From GCA-003244245 sp050699655 (GTDB taxonomy: Bacteria > Actinomycetota > Actinomycetes > Mycobacteriales > Pseudonocardiaceae): a DNA stretch of 18,456 nucleotides. The notes beneath the pieces were generated by a model. That model searched no databases. It was not told where the DNA came from and saw nothing but the letters and a program-made list of their open reading frames with translations. A program made the position numbers and the translations under genes. The DNA lies in assembly GCA_050699655.1 (NCBI GenBank), contig JBOHFJ010000047.1:1-18456 (forward strand), read 5' to 3'. Below, one piece after another: positions 7,457-13,899 of this stretch. Position 1 is the stretch's first letter, and every line of letters begins with the position of its first letter.

Positions 7457-7516
7457 GTGTGCCACTGGTGGGCCCGGGTGTGTGGCGAGCTCGTAGTGGC
7501 GCTGCGGCATTGCTGA
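7457..7516 (+). CDS. Candidate 19-codon leader peptide upstream of the peptidase
   Basis: A GTG-started frame encoding VCHWWARVCGELVVALRHC and ending in TGA, 22 bp before the peptidase GTG at 7539. Support is the ten-base Shine-Dalgarno match and its ideal spacing. The peptide has paired Trp and three Cys, so it could be an attenuator-like leader, but no regulatory hairpins were worked out. An alternative GTG at 7459 opens another frame that runs into the peptidase gene. It may also be a chance frame. Confidence 0.3.
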   Translation: MCHWWARVCGELVVALRHC

Positions 7517-7538
7517 TCCGGAAGTGGGGGGATCGCTG

Positions 7539-9095
7539 GTGCGCGTGGTCACCGCCGGGTTGGCGATGGTACTGGCTTTGGCCTCGGGCTGTTCCCAGCC
7601 CACCACGCCCAACCCGGTAGCCGCCGCCGACTCATCCGCCGCGTTGCGCGGCTTTTATGACCAGAAACTGGCCTGGTCGAGCTGCGACACGATCTTCCAG
7701 TGTGCCTCGTTGAGGGTGCCGCTGGACTACACCAGACCGGGCGGGGGCACCATCACGCTTGCGGTCGTCCGCAAGCAGGCCACCGACCCCGCGCACCGGA
7801 TCGGCTCGCTGATCACCAACCCCGGCGGTCCGGGTGCACTAGGTGTGGAATTCGTTAAGCAAGGCTATCCCGCCCAACCCGGCCGGCCATCGCGTTTCGG
7901 CCCGCAGCTGCGGGCCGGCTTCGACATCGTCGGTTTCGACCCCCGAGGAGTGGGCCAGAGCGCACCGGTCACCTGCCTGCCCGACACCCAGCTCGACCAG
8001 TTCCTGGCCCTGGACCGGGACCCCACCACCCCAGCAGCGCAGGAATCGGTCGTGACCGGGGCCAAAGCCTTCGACGCGGGCTGCCAAGCCCACTCCGCCG
8101 CACTGCTGCCGTACCTGGGCACCCCGAACACCGCCCGCGACATGGACATCCTGCGTGCCGTGCTCGGCGACCGGCAGATGTACTACCTCGGTGCCTCCTA
8201 CGGCACGTACCTGGGTGCGGTCTACGCCGAGTTGTTCCCGACCCACCTCGCCCGGGCCGTGTTCGACGGTCCCGTGCCCCCGACCCTGACTGCCCAGCAA
8301 CTCGGTATCGCGCAGGCCGGTGGCTTCCAGGACGCGCTCACCCGATTCATCGCCGACTGCGTGACCCACCCCGATTGCCCGCTGGGCACCGACCCGAAAA
8401 CCGCCGGGCAGAGGCTGGCGGATTTCTTCGGCTCGGCCCAGGCCCGTCCGCTGCCCACCGGCACCGGCCGTCGCCTCAACGAAACGCTGGCCAAGGGCGG
8501 CGTACTCGTCGCCATGTACCACGGTCCCCGATCGTGGCCGATCCTGCGACACGCTCTGGCGACGGCCATGGCCGGTGACGGGCGAGAACTGCTGACCCTG
8601 TCCGATCAGTCCTACCAACGTGATCCCCAGACCGGGCATTACCCTAACCAGCCCCAGGCCTACGTCGCGATCATCTGCCTGGACCACCCCCATGTGCATT
8701 CGGTGCACGACCTGCAGGCGGAGCTGCCCGGCTTCGAACGGGCCTCTCCCTTGATGGGTGCCTTCCGCGCCTGGAAGGATCTGCCGTGTGCGTACTGGCC
8801 GATCCCGGCGCAGACCCAGCCGCATACGATCAGCTACGCGGGGTCACCACCGATCCTGGTCGTGGGCACCACCCATGATCCAGCCACCCCCTATCCGGGG
8901 GCTCAGGCCATGGCCGCCCAGCTGGGCTCCGCGATATTGCTCACCTACAACGGCGACGGGCACATCGCCTACGGCCGGGGCAGCCGCTGCATCGACACCG
9001 CCGTGGATGCCTACCTGACCCACGGCACAGTGCCGGGGTCAGGCACGGTCTGCCAACCCGATTCGACCACAGCCACCTCGGTGCCCACACGATGA
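7539..9095 (+). CDS. Secreted lipoprotein alpha/beta hydrolase, tripeptidyl aminopeptidase type
   Basis: Exported serine peptidase-like enzyme of 518 residues, similar in layout to the Streptomyces Tap/SlpD/SlpE group that trims N-terminal peptides outside the cell. Residues 1-18 are a lipoprotein signal, (V)RVVTAGLAMVLALASGC, with candidate lipidated Cys18. The oxyanion motif NPGGPG is at residues 94-99, the nucleophile Ser220 in GASYG, then Asp447 in THDPATPY and His475 in GDGHIAYGRGSRC, the usual C-terminal TAP domain end. The GTG at 7539 is preferred over an in-frame GTG at 7524 because the G-rich site GGGGGGA precedes it with good spacing and the signal peptide starts there. It could supply peptides for an importer such as the one at the left, but this is speculation. 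Confidence 0.92.
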   Translation: MRVVTAGLAMVLALASGCSQPTTPNPVAAADSSAALRGFYDQKLAWSSCDTIFQCASLRVPLDYTRPGGGTITLAVVRKQATDPAHRIGSLITNPGGPGALGVEFVKQGYPAQPGRPSRFGPQLRAGFDIVGFDPRGVGQSAPVTCLPDTQLDQFLALDRDPTTPAAQESVVTGAKAFDAGCQAHSAALLPYLGTPNTARDMDILRAVLGDRQMYYLGASYGTYLGAVYAELFPTHLARAVFDGPVPPTLTAQQLGIAQAGGFQDALTRFIADCVTHPDCPLGTDPKTAGQRLADFFGSAQARPLPTGTGRRLNETLAKGGVLVAMYHGPRSWPILRHALATAMAGDGRELLTLSDQSYQRDPQTGHYPNQPQAYVAIICLDHPHVHSVHDLQAELPGFERASPLMGAFRAWKDLPCAYWPIPAQTQPHTISYAGSPPILVVGTTHDPATPYPGAQAMAAQLGSAILLTYNGDGHIAYGRGSRCIDTAVDAYLTHGTVPGSGTVCQPDSTTATSVPTR

Positions 9096-9101
9096 TCTGA
9101 A
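9090..9101. repeat. 12-bp direct repeat, left copy
   Basis: CGATGATCTGAA overlaps the peptidase stop codon. An exact second copy lies at 9651-9662 over the stop of the chimeric frame, 561 bp away. The pair brackets the chimeric ORF. Confidence 0.6.
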
Positions 9102-9115
9102 GTGACCAGGAGAGC

Positions 9116-9313
9116 ATGCGCGCGGTCGTGGTCGGATGCGGTATCGGCGGCGTGCCTGCCGCGCTCGCGCCTGCCGAGATCGGAGTATCGGTCGAGGTCT
9201 ACGAAGCCGCGCAACGGTCCGCGGACCGCGGCGGTTGGGTCACTCTCGGTCCCGCCGCGATGACCGGGCTCGATCGGGTCGGTGTCGCGGACGACGTCTG
9301 GGCGGTCGGTATA
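9116..9313 (+). pseudogene. Truncated FAD-dependent monooxygenase N-terminus
   Basis: About 66 codons of a Rossmann-type FAD monooxygenase with a readable GCGIGG turn. The similarity to the family ends abruptly near ADDVWAVG. The substrate domain, the DG and GD motifs and the C-terminus are absent downstream in all frames read. It is the 5' remnant of a gene removed by deletion or recombination. Confidence 0.65.
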
Positions 9314-9661
9314 GCCCTGCTTAAAGGGATCGGGGGGCTCATGCGTGTCTCGACCGACAGGTTCTCGTGGTCACTGGCCTGCGTCGCGACCTACGCCACA
9401 GCCACGAGCGCCTGGATCACCTGGTTCCCACGCGGCAACCCTAATGACCTTCAGTATGGCTGGAGCACGCGGCTGGGCGACTGGGTGACGATCGCGATCG
9501 GGAACTACGCTGAGGTCGTGGCACTGGGCGAAGGAGCCCGGGTCCTCGGCGCCCTGTTTGTCGCGGCGGCCGCGTTCCTCCCTGTCGCCGTCGTGCTGGT
9601 GGCGATCCGCTGGGCAGATCTTCGCTACTCCAGGTGGCCGCCCCGCCAAGCGATGATCTGA
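9116..9661 (+). CDS. Chimeric ORF: FAD monooxygenase start fused to a small membrane protein
   Basis: One open frame of 181 codons made of two unrelated parts. Residues 1 to about 66 are the start of an FAD-dependent monooxygenase: MRAVVVGCGIGGVPAALAPA with the GxGxxG dinucleotide-binding turn, VEVYEAA, then RGGWVTLGPAAMTGLDRVGV. The family continues for about 400 more residues, all missing here. From Met76 (position 9341) the frame becomes a membrane protein with helices near residues 84-105 and 152-173 and a charged, Trp-containing loop between. That part may be translated alone from the ATG at 9341 (106 residues), as a G-rich stretch precedes it. The first ATG has AGGAG three bases upstream, closer than ideal. 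No monooxygenase activity is expected. Confidence 0.65.
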   Translation: MRAVVVGCGIGGVPAALAPAEIGVSVEVYEAAQRSADRGGWVTLGPAAMTGLDRVGVADDVWAVGIALLKGIGGLMRVSTDRFSWSLACVATYATATSAWITWFPRGNPNDLQYGWSTRLGDWVTIAIGNYAEVVALGEGARVLGALFVAAAAFLPVAVVLVAIRWADLRYSRWPPRQAMI

Positions 9662-9662
9662 A
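9651..9662. repeat. 12-bp direct repeat, right copy
   Basis: Exact copy of 9090-9101 (CGATGATCTGAA), covering the stop codon of the chimeric ORF. Confidence 0.6.
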
Positions 9663-9685
9663 CTGGTCGCTGGTCAGGGTCCGTC

Positions 9686-9749
9686 GCTCTCATGGATGCT
9701 TGTGCACCTTCCAGGGCACCTGCGCGGGCTCTCATGGATGCTTGTGCAC
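9686..9749. repeat. 22-bp direct repeat pair, 42-bp period
   Basis: Two exact 22-base copies at 9686-9707 and 9728-9749, each starting GCTCTCATGG and ending CTTGTGCAC, separated by 20 unrelated bases. Each ends in the palindrome GTGCAC. The 42-bp period is four helical turns, so a protein could bind both copies on one face; a recombination scar is the other reading. Confidence 0.8.
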
Positions 9750-9817
9750 GTGAGGTCGAGTCCCCGACCACGCTGTCGACCTCACCCACAGCGAGAGCCA
9801 CTTGGGCTGGGCAGGGT

Positions 9818-9863
9818 GGCTACCTCGACCATTGACCCGACGTGCTCAGTGGTCGAGGTAGCC
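9818..9863. repeat. 18-bp inverted repeat with 10-base loop
   Basis: GGCTACCTCGACCATTGA (9818-9835) and its reverse complement at 9846-9863, with a single T/C difference that pairs as G-U in RNA. The loop is CCCGACGTGC. Each arm reads GYLDH-stop on its outgoing strand. It could act as a bidirectional terminator, though no T-run follows either arm. Confidence 0.75.
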
Positions 9864-10111
9864 GACCAGCGCGGCGAACACCGATCGTAGAGACGCCTCG
9901 GTCACGGTGCCGATCCGCTCGACCAGCCACGGCCGGTACAGCGGTTTGGCCTGGTAAACCAGCACCGAACATCCCGGCAAGGGATCATCGACGGCCAGAA
10001 CTACCGCCAAGGCGGGCATCTGTGGGCATTAGCGACGACCGGCACGGCGAACACCGTGGGGAGCACGGCGTTCGTGGTACTGGTGGACAGCACCCAGTAG
10101 TTGTCCGGTCC
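9846..10111 (-). pseudogene. Frameshifted remnant resembling a MazF/PemK-type toxin
   Basis: Two minus-strand frames together resemble one small toxin. The upstream part reads NYWVLSTSTTNAVLPTVFAV, then PVVANA (about 10100-10025), and after a frame change the downstream part reads PALAVVLAVDD, VLVYQAKPLYRPWLVERIG and TVTEASLRSVFAALVGYLDH (10019-9846). The order of a hydrophobic strand with PTV, a later strand with L-V-Y-Q, and an R-IG-V-S/T closing helix fits the MazF/PemK fold. The usual start region is missing, and a stop lies in frame at 10112-10114. A 57-codon frame from the ATG at 10019 could still be translated. The family call rests on pattern memory only. Confidence 0.35.
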
Positions 10112-10137
10112 TCAGCGGGAGAGGTGATGATGGAGGG

Positions 10138-10599
10138 GTGGAGTTCAGCGCTGTCTCACCGCGGTTGTGGACGGCCCGGAAGTTGCAGTGGGCCGCCGTC
10201 GCGCTGCCGGTGACTGGGGCCGGCACCGCGACGGCGTGGATACTGGCCGGGCAGGTCGCGGGCATCGCGGTGCTGCTCGGGCTCGCCGCGGTGAGTGGGC
10301 TGTGCTGGCGCGGGTTGCGCGCTCGCTACCGGGCCTGGGGCTACGCCGAGCGCGAGGAGGACCTGGTGATCCGTCGCGGGGTGCTCGTCCGCCGGCTGTC
10401 GGTGGTGCCCTACGGGCGGATGCAGTTCATTGATGTCACCGCGGGTCCGGTGGAGCGCTGGTTCGGCCTGGCGACGGTGCAGCTGCACACCGCGGCGGCG
10501 GCGAGCGACGCGAAGATCCCCGGGTTGCCGAGGGCGCAGGCCCAGCGGCTGCGGGACACCCTGGCCGCGGTCGGCGAGGCCCGGGCGATGGGACTGTGA
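10138..10599 (+). CDS. Bacterial PH-domain membrane protein, YdbS-like
   Basis: 153-residue membrane protein. Two hydrophobic helices lie near residues 17-37 and 41-58, followed by one bPH2 (DUF304) domain: RYRAWGYAEREEDLVIRRGV, LSVVPYGRMQFIDVTAGPVE, then RWFGLATVQLHTAA. This is the usual YdbS arrangement. The GTG at 10138 is the first start in frame; GGAGGG sits directly against it, but GGGAGAGG at 10117-10124 could serve, so the start is less certain than the frame. Its last codons overlap the next gene's GTG (GTGA), so the pair is translated together. Function of YdbS/YdbT pairs is not well defined; they are envelope-associated, and some have been linked to resistance to peptide antibiotics. 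Confidence 0.88.
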   Translation: MEFSAVSPRLWTARKLQWAAVALPVTGAGTATAWILAGQVAGIAVLLGLAAVSGLCWRGLRARYRAWGYAEREEDLVIRRGVLVRRLSVVPYGRMQFIDVTAGPVERWFGLATVQLHTAAAASDAKIPGLPRAQAQRLRDTLAAVGEARAMGL

Positions 10600-11969
10600 C
10601 CGAGCCAGCGCCGGTGAGTGGGCCGGCGATGATGAGCGGACCGGAGATGGCGGGGTGGGCGCGGCTGCACCCGCTCTCGCCGCTGGTCCGCTTCGGCCGG
10701 GCGGTGGGTGTGCTGCTCGCCGTGGGGGCGCAGCGGCTGCTGTGGGGCGGGGACCGGACCGGCAGCTGGATCGAGGCCGCGGTGCTCGGCTTCGGTGTGC
10801 TCGGCGGCGTGGTGTTCTGGCTGGTCACCCGCTGGCGGGTGCACGACGGTGAGCTGCAGATCGAGACTGGGTTGTTCCGCCGGCAGTCCATCCGGGTGCC
10901 GCTGCGGCGAATCCAGGCCATTGACGTGGTGGCGCCGCTGGTGGGCCGGCTGTTGGGGATGGCCGAGGTGCGGGTGGAGGTCGCCGGTCGCGGGTCGGAC
11001 CACAGCCGGCTGGCCTACCTGCGCCGGGACGAGGCGTGGGCGGTGCGTGCGCGGCTGCTCGCGCTGGCCCACGGCCTGCCCGAGGAGACGCCAGCTCCCG
11101 CCGAGCGACCGCTGCTGGTGATGTCCAACGGCCGGCTCGTCGCCTCCGCCGCGCTGGGTGTGCCGGCTTTGCTCCTGGTGGCGCTCGTCGTGGTCGGGGT
11201 GTGGAACCCGCCGGCTCTGCCGGTGGTGCTGCCGATGCTGGTCGGCATTGGCGCGGTCCCGGTGCGCCGGATCGTCGCGGAGTTCGGGCTCAGCGTCGCC
11301 GAGGCGCCCGACGGGCTGCGGCTGCGCAGCGGCCTGCTGCAGACCAGGGCCGAGACGATCCCGCTGGGTCGGGTGCAGGCGGTGCGTTGGATCGAGCCGC
11401 TGACCTGGCGGCCCTTCGGCTGGTGCCGGTTGGAGGTCGACGTCGCGCGCCAGCGGTCGGGGCGGCACGGCAACGAGGGCGACAGCGCCCGGGTGACCCG
11501 GGCTTTGCTGCCCGCGGGCTCCCGGGAGCAGGCGCACCAGCTGCTCGCCCGGGTGCTGCCCGGTGCCTCGGAGCGCCCACCGCCGGGCAGCGCCCCACCC
11601 CGGCGCGCCGGGGCGCTCACGCCGCTGTCGTGGTGGGCGCTGCGGGCCTGGCACGACGAGCGTTTCCTGGTGACCCGCTCCGGCCGGCTCTGGTGGACGA
11701 CGGTGCTGGTGCCACTGCACAAGGCGCAGAGCGTGCGCTGGCGGCAGGGCCCGCTGCAGCGCCAGCTGCGGCTGGCCACCATCGAGATCGACACCGCCGG
11801 TCGCAACTGGCGAGCGGTGGCCCGGTGCCGCGACGCCGCCGAGGCCGACGAGCTGCTCGCGACACTTCCGGCGCTCGCCCGCGGGGCTACCGGTCCCCCG
11901 TCGACTGGCTCGTCAATTCCTGAGCGAGGCGGCGCAGGTCACGGGCGCATTCTTGGGCGGCCGCAATGA
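10596..11969 (+). CDS. Bacterial PH-domain membrane protein, YdbT-like
   Basis: 457-residue partner of the preceding YdbS-like protein. Membrane helices lie near residues 32-50, 60-78, and as a pair around 180-220. Three bPH2 repeats are readable: TRWRVHDGELQIETGLFRRQ near residue 80, FGLSVAEAPDGLRLRSGLLQ near 230, and DERFLVTRSGRLWWTTVLVP near 352. Each is followed by a P-L-x-x-x-Q-x-V/I strand (RRIQAID, GRVQAVRWIE, HKAQSVRW). The GTG start overlaps the previous stop (GTGA). The final 26 or so residues, after LLATLPALARG, are Gly/Pro-rich and encoded opposite the end of the FUSC gene, giving an 83-bp convergent overlap. A shorter ancestral C-terminus is likely. Confidence 0.9.
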   Translation: MTEPAPVSGPAMMSGPEMAGWARLHPLSPLVRFGRAVGVLLAVGAQRLLWGGDRTGSWIEAAVLGFGVLGGVVFWLVTRWRVHDGELQIETGLFRRQSIRVPLRRIQAIDVVAPLVGRLLGMAEVRVEVAGRGSDHSRLAYLRRDEAWAVRARLLALAHGLPEETPAPAERPLLVMSNGRLVASAALGVPALLLVALVVVGVWNPPALPVVLPMLVGIGAVPVRRIVAEFGLSVAEAPDGLRLRSGLLQTRAETIPLGRVQAVRWIEPLTWRPFGWCRLEVDVARQRSGRHGNEGDSARVTRALLPAGSREQAHQLLARVLPGASERPPPGSAPPRRAGALTPLSWWALRAWHDERFLVTRSGRLWWTTVLVPLHKAQSVRWRQGPLQRQLRLATIEIDTAGRNWRAVARCRDAAEADELLATLPALARGATGPPSTGSSIPERGGAGHGRILGRPQ

Positions 11970-12951
11970 CGAGGCACGCGTGGTTGTCTGGCGGCGCGGG
12001 AAGGTCGGTGATGGCGTCCTGCGCGTGGGCAGCGGCGGTGGGTCCGTCCGCGTGCGGCTGGTCGAGGCTGGCCAGCGCCGAGCTGAGGTGCTGGATCGCC
12101 GCATGCGCCAGCGGGGGGAGGTGCTCGCCGTTGCCGCGGGCCGCGATGGTGCTGCGAGCCAGCGCGAGGACAGTGCCACAGAGCAGGGTGAGTTGCGCGG
12201 CTCGCTGGTCGGCCGCTGTGACGGCCGGGCGGAGGTGCCGGCGGCTCGGCGCGATGCGCACGATCTGCCGCGCCGTGGCGCGGGCCTGGGACAGCGCGGC
12301 GAGTTGGGCGTTGAGGTGTTCGCTGGCGTCAGGCAACCAGTCGCGTTCGGCGGGTTGGGGCGGTCTGGCGATCCGGCGGAGGATGTCACGCAGCGCGGCC
12401 AGTACGGAGTGTTCGGCATCCCGGAGCAGAGGCAGCGGGGCGGCGGGGAAGAGCAGGACACTGCTCACGAGCGCGAGACCACCGCCGATCAGCGCATCGA
12501 TCAGGCGTTCGGTACCGGTCGCGGTCAGCTGGGTGGTGAGGATGAGGATGGCGGAGGCGGCGGTCTGGTTGTAGAACATCAGTCCCTGTGCGATGAAACC
12601 GCGCCCGAGGAGCACCGCGACACCCAGCGAGACCAGCGCGGCCAGCCCGATCGCGACGGGGCCACTCCCGAGCAAATCCCGGGCTCCGACTCCGACGCCG
12701 ATCCCCAGCGCCACCCCGATGATCATCTGGATCGCGCGTTGGCCGCGCAGCACGTTGCTCGCGCTGAGGCACACGGCGGCCGCGATCGGGGCGAAGAACG
12801 GCTGCGGGTGGCCGAGCACGTCGTGGGCGAGAAACCAGGCGAGCCCGGTGGCCACCGAGGTGAGCAGGATCGCGGGCGCGATGGTCCGCCACCGGCTGTG
12901 GGCCACCGACGCGGTGACCCAGGACGCGACTCGGTGCGACATCCCGCTCAT
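11887..12951 (-). CDS. FUSC-family integral membrane protein (aromatic acid exporter-like)
   Basis: 354-residue membrane protein of the FUSC group, which includes efflux proteins for aromatic acids. About five or six hydrophobic helices fill residues 24-175 (APAILLTSVATGLAWFLAHD, FFAPIAAAVCLSAS, MIIGVALGIGVGVG, then VAIGLAALVSLGVAVLLG). The family-like turn NVLRGQRAIQMIIGVALG sits between the second and third helices. Residues 180-354 are a soluble helical domain rich in Ala, Arg and His. The ATG at 12951 is preferred over a longer start at 12993, because GGAG lies eight bases before it. A 12-bp palindrome covers that ribosome site. Its 3' end overlaps the convergent PH-domain gene by 83 bp. 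Substrate unknown. Confidence 0.9.
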   Translation of the reverse strand: MSGMSHRVASWVTASVAHSRWRTIAPAILLTSVATGLAWFLAHDVLGHPQPFFAPIAAAVCLSASNVLRGQRAIQMIIGVALGIGVGVGARDLLGSGPVAIGLAALVSLGVAVLLGRGFIAQGLMFYNQTAASAILILTTQLTATGTERLIDALIGGGLALVSSVLLFPAAPLPLLRDAEHSVLAALRDILRRIARPPQPAERDWLPDASEHLNAQLAALSQARATARQIVRIAPSRRHLRPAVTAADQRAAQLTLLCGTVLALARSTIAARGNGEHLPPLAHAAIQHLSSALASLDQPHADGPTAAAHAQDAITDLPAPPDNHACLVIAAAQECARDLRRLAQELTSQSTGDR

Positions 12952-12952
12952 C

Positions 12953-12964
12953 TGGAGATCTCCA
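12953..12964. promoter_or_regulatory. 12-bp palindrome over the FUSC ribosome site
   Basis: TGGAGATCTCCA is a perfect palindrome just upstream of the FUSC ATG and contains its GGAG. It sits inside a wider inverted repeat, GCTCATC (12946-12952) and GATGAGC (12972-12978). It may be an operator or a hairpin that hides the ribosome site. Confidence 0.4.
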
Positions 12965-13126
12965 ACACAGTGATGAGCATGCCTCAGACGCACGACTGGC
13001 GCGGCGCCGGAACCCGACGCCGACCGTCGGTGTAGGAATTTCCCACCTGGTGAAGCGGTTGATACTCGTGTACCCGCCTGCCACGACGGTGCCGGCGGGG
13101 TAGGCCAGTGGAGATGTGTATTTCCG

Positions 13127-13588
13127 GTGAAGTGTATCGAGTGCGGCGATGAATTGGTTTCCGAACGTGCGGAACTGGGTTACACGTACTGCGTGAAAAA
13201 GCAGTGCCAAGCCAAGTTTCACAGGGGGCTGGCAATCACCGCGATAGCGGTGAACAAGAGTGCTGACACCTTCATCGTCGGCGATGTGGATGAGATCAGA
13301 AAACGAGCGGAGGCCGGCGAGTTCGCTAAGAAGGACAGCGGCCTCGGGATCAATTACCGATCCCCGCAAACCGGCGTGGCAGTACCCGCCAGGCCAAGCG
13401 GCCCGGTAAGCCGAAAGATACCCGCTCGACGTCCGTGGAGCCGTGAGCAAGAAAAAATCGTGCGGTTGTACCACGGCATGGGGCTGACGCCCCAGCAGAT
13501 CGTGGAACGGGCCCACGAGAACACCCCGAAGCTGGGCATCACCGAAAGACTGGTCACCAAGATCATATGTTCCCCGCCCACGAGGTAG
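13127..13588 (+). CDS. Zinc-ribbon protein with possible C-terminal helix-turn-helix
   Basis: 153-residue soluble protein of unknown function. The N-terminus has a four-cysteine metal site, Cys3, Cys6, Cys22 and Cys27 (MKCIECGDEL then YCVKKQC). A segment ITAIAVNKSADTFIVGD follows, a pattern recalled from small actinobacterial and actinophage proteins. A Pro/Arg-rich linker (residues about 80-105) leads to a C-terminal region, RPWSREQEKIVRLYHGMGLT then PQQIVERAHENTPKLGITER, that looks like a sigma-region-4-like or resolvase-like helix-turn-helix. The GTG at 13127 places the first Cys pair at the N-terminus. GGAG lies 13 bases upstream, so the ribosome site is weak. Third-position GC is lower than in neighbours, hinting at acquisition. 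Nucleic acid binding is inferred. Confidence 0.8.
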   Translation: MKCIECGDELVSERAELGYTYCVKKQCQAKFHRGLAITAIAVNKSADTFIVGDVDEIRKRAEAGEFAKKDSGLGINYRSPQTGVAVPARPSGPVSRKIPARRPWSREQEKIVRLYHGMGLTPQQIVERAHENTPKLGITERLVTKIICSPPTR

Positions 13589-13614
13589 CGCCATGTCTCC
13601 TGCGTCACTTTCGC

Positions 13615-13630
13615 CCCACCGGGGGGTGGG
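13615..13630 (+). terminator. Candidate terminator after the zinc-ribbon gene
   Basis: CCCACC, loop GGGG, GGTGGG, about 26 bp after the zinc-ribbon stop. The stem is short and has no T-run, so the call is weak. Confidence 0.25.
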
Positions 13631-13840
13631 TGGATCTGTTGCGGACGTGCCACTGGTGGCAACTTTGGGCGAGAAGTTGCCGTCCACGGCACACCCGCGC
13701 GCAGCGACAGTCCTTCCCTGGACCTCACTGACAGTGACATCGGGTCGTGTTGGAGGCATCGGGTGATCGTGACACAGGGTGTCGCTGCCGGGCATCATTA
13801 CTGTTCGCTGGCGCCTTCCCGCAGACGTGGGCGGGAGTGC

Positions 13841-13868
13841 CTCAAGGAGCGGCATCTGTCTCCTTGAG
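13841..13868. promoter_or_regulatory. Inverted repeat, candidate antitoxin operator
   Basis: Perfect 9-bp arms CTCAAGGAG (13841-13849) and CTCCTTGAG (13860-13868) around a 10-base centre. The right arm contains most of the candidate -35 box of the antitoxin promoter. Ribbon-helix-helix antitoxins normally repress their own promoters through such repeats. Confidence 0.6.
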
Positions 13869-13893
13869 CACACGAGTATTCCGGCGATATGCT
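13864..13893 (+). promoter_or_regulatory. Candidate promoter giving a leaderless antitoxin mRNA
   Basis: TTGAGC (13864-13869), an 18-bp spacer and TATGCT (13888-13893). The A of the antitoxin ATG is the seventh base after the -10 box, so transcription could begin at the start codon. No Shine-Dalgarno sequence precedes that ATG, which agrees with a leaderless message, common in actinobacteria. Confidence 0.55.
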
Positions 13894-13899
13894 CGCTGG

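Larger units (their letters stand above)
9662..10137. other. Gene-poor, repeat-rich stretch
   Basis: These 476 bp have no intact gene of convincing type. They contain a 22-bp direct repeat, an 18-bp inverted repeat and a minus-strand toxin-like remnant, each listed separately. A 47-codon plus-strand frame (9692-9835) runs through the direct repeats, lacks a ribosome site and is probably fortuitous. Confidence 0.6.
13589..13899. other. Intergenic control region before the antitoxin
   Basis: 311 bp without a supported gene. Besides the separately listed hairpins and promoter, it holds an 8-bp stem GGCAACTT/AAGTTGCC (13658-13681), a 13-base odd palindrome TCACTGACAGTGA (13725-13737), and GACACAGGGTGTC (13771-13783). 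The density of small palindromes is high for its length. Confidence 0.6.

Noticed and set aside
9686..9749. CRISPR array
   Set aside because: Only two repeats of 22 bp with one 20-bp spacer, no further units and no cas genes.
9692..9835. 47-codon plus-strand gene through the direct repeats
   Set aside because: It has no ribosome site, and its in-frame repeat follows simply from the 42-bp period. The ending in GYLDH is explained by the inverted repeat.
11953..13035. 360-codon plus-strand open frame
   Set aside because: Antisense to the FUSC membrane protein; Arg/Gly/Asp-rich shadow.
12386..13873. 495-codon minus-strand open frame
   Set aside because: It crosses the FUSC gene out of frame and the antisense of the zinc-ribbon gene. 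Neither part is protein-like.
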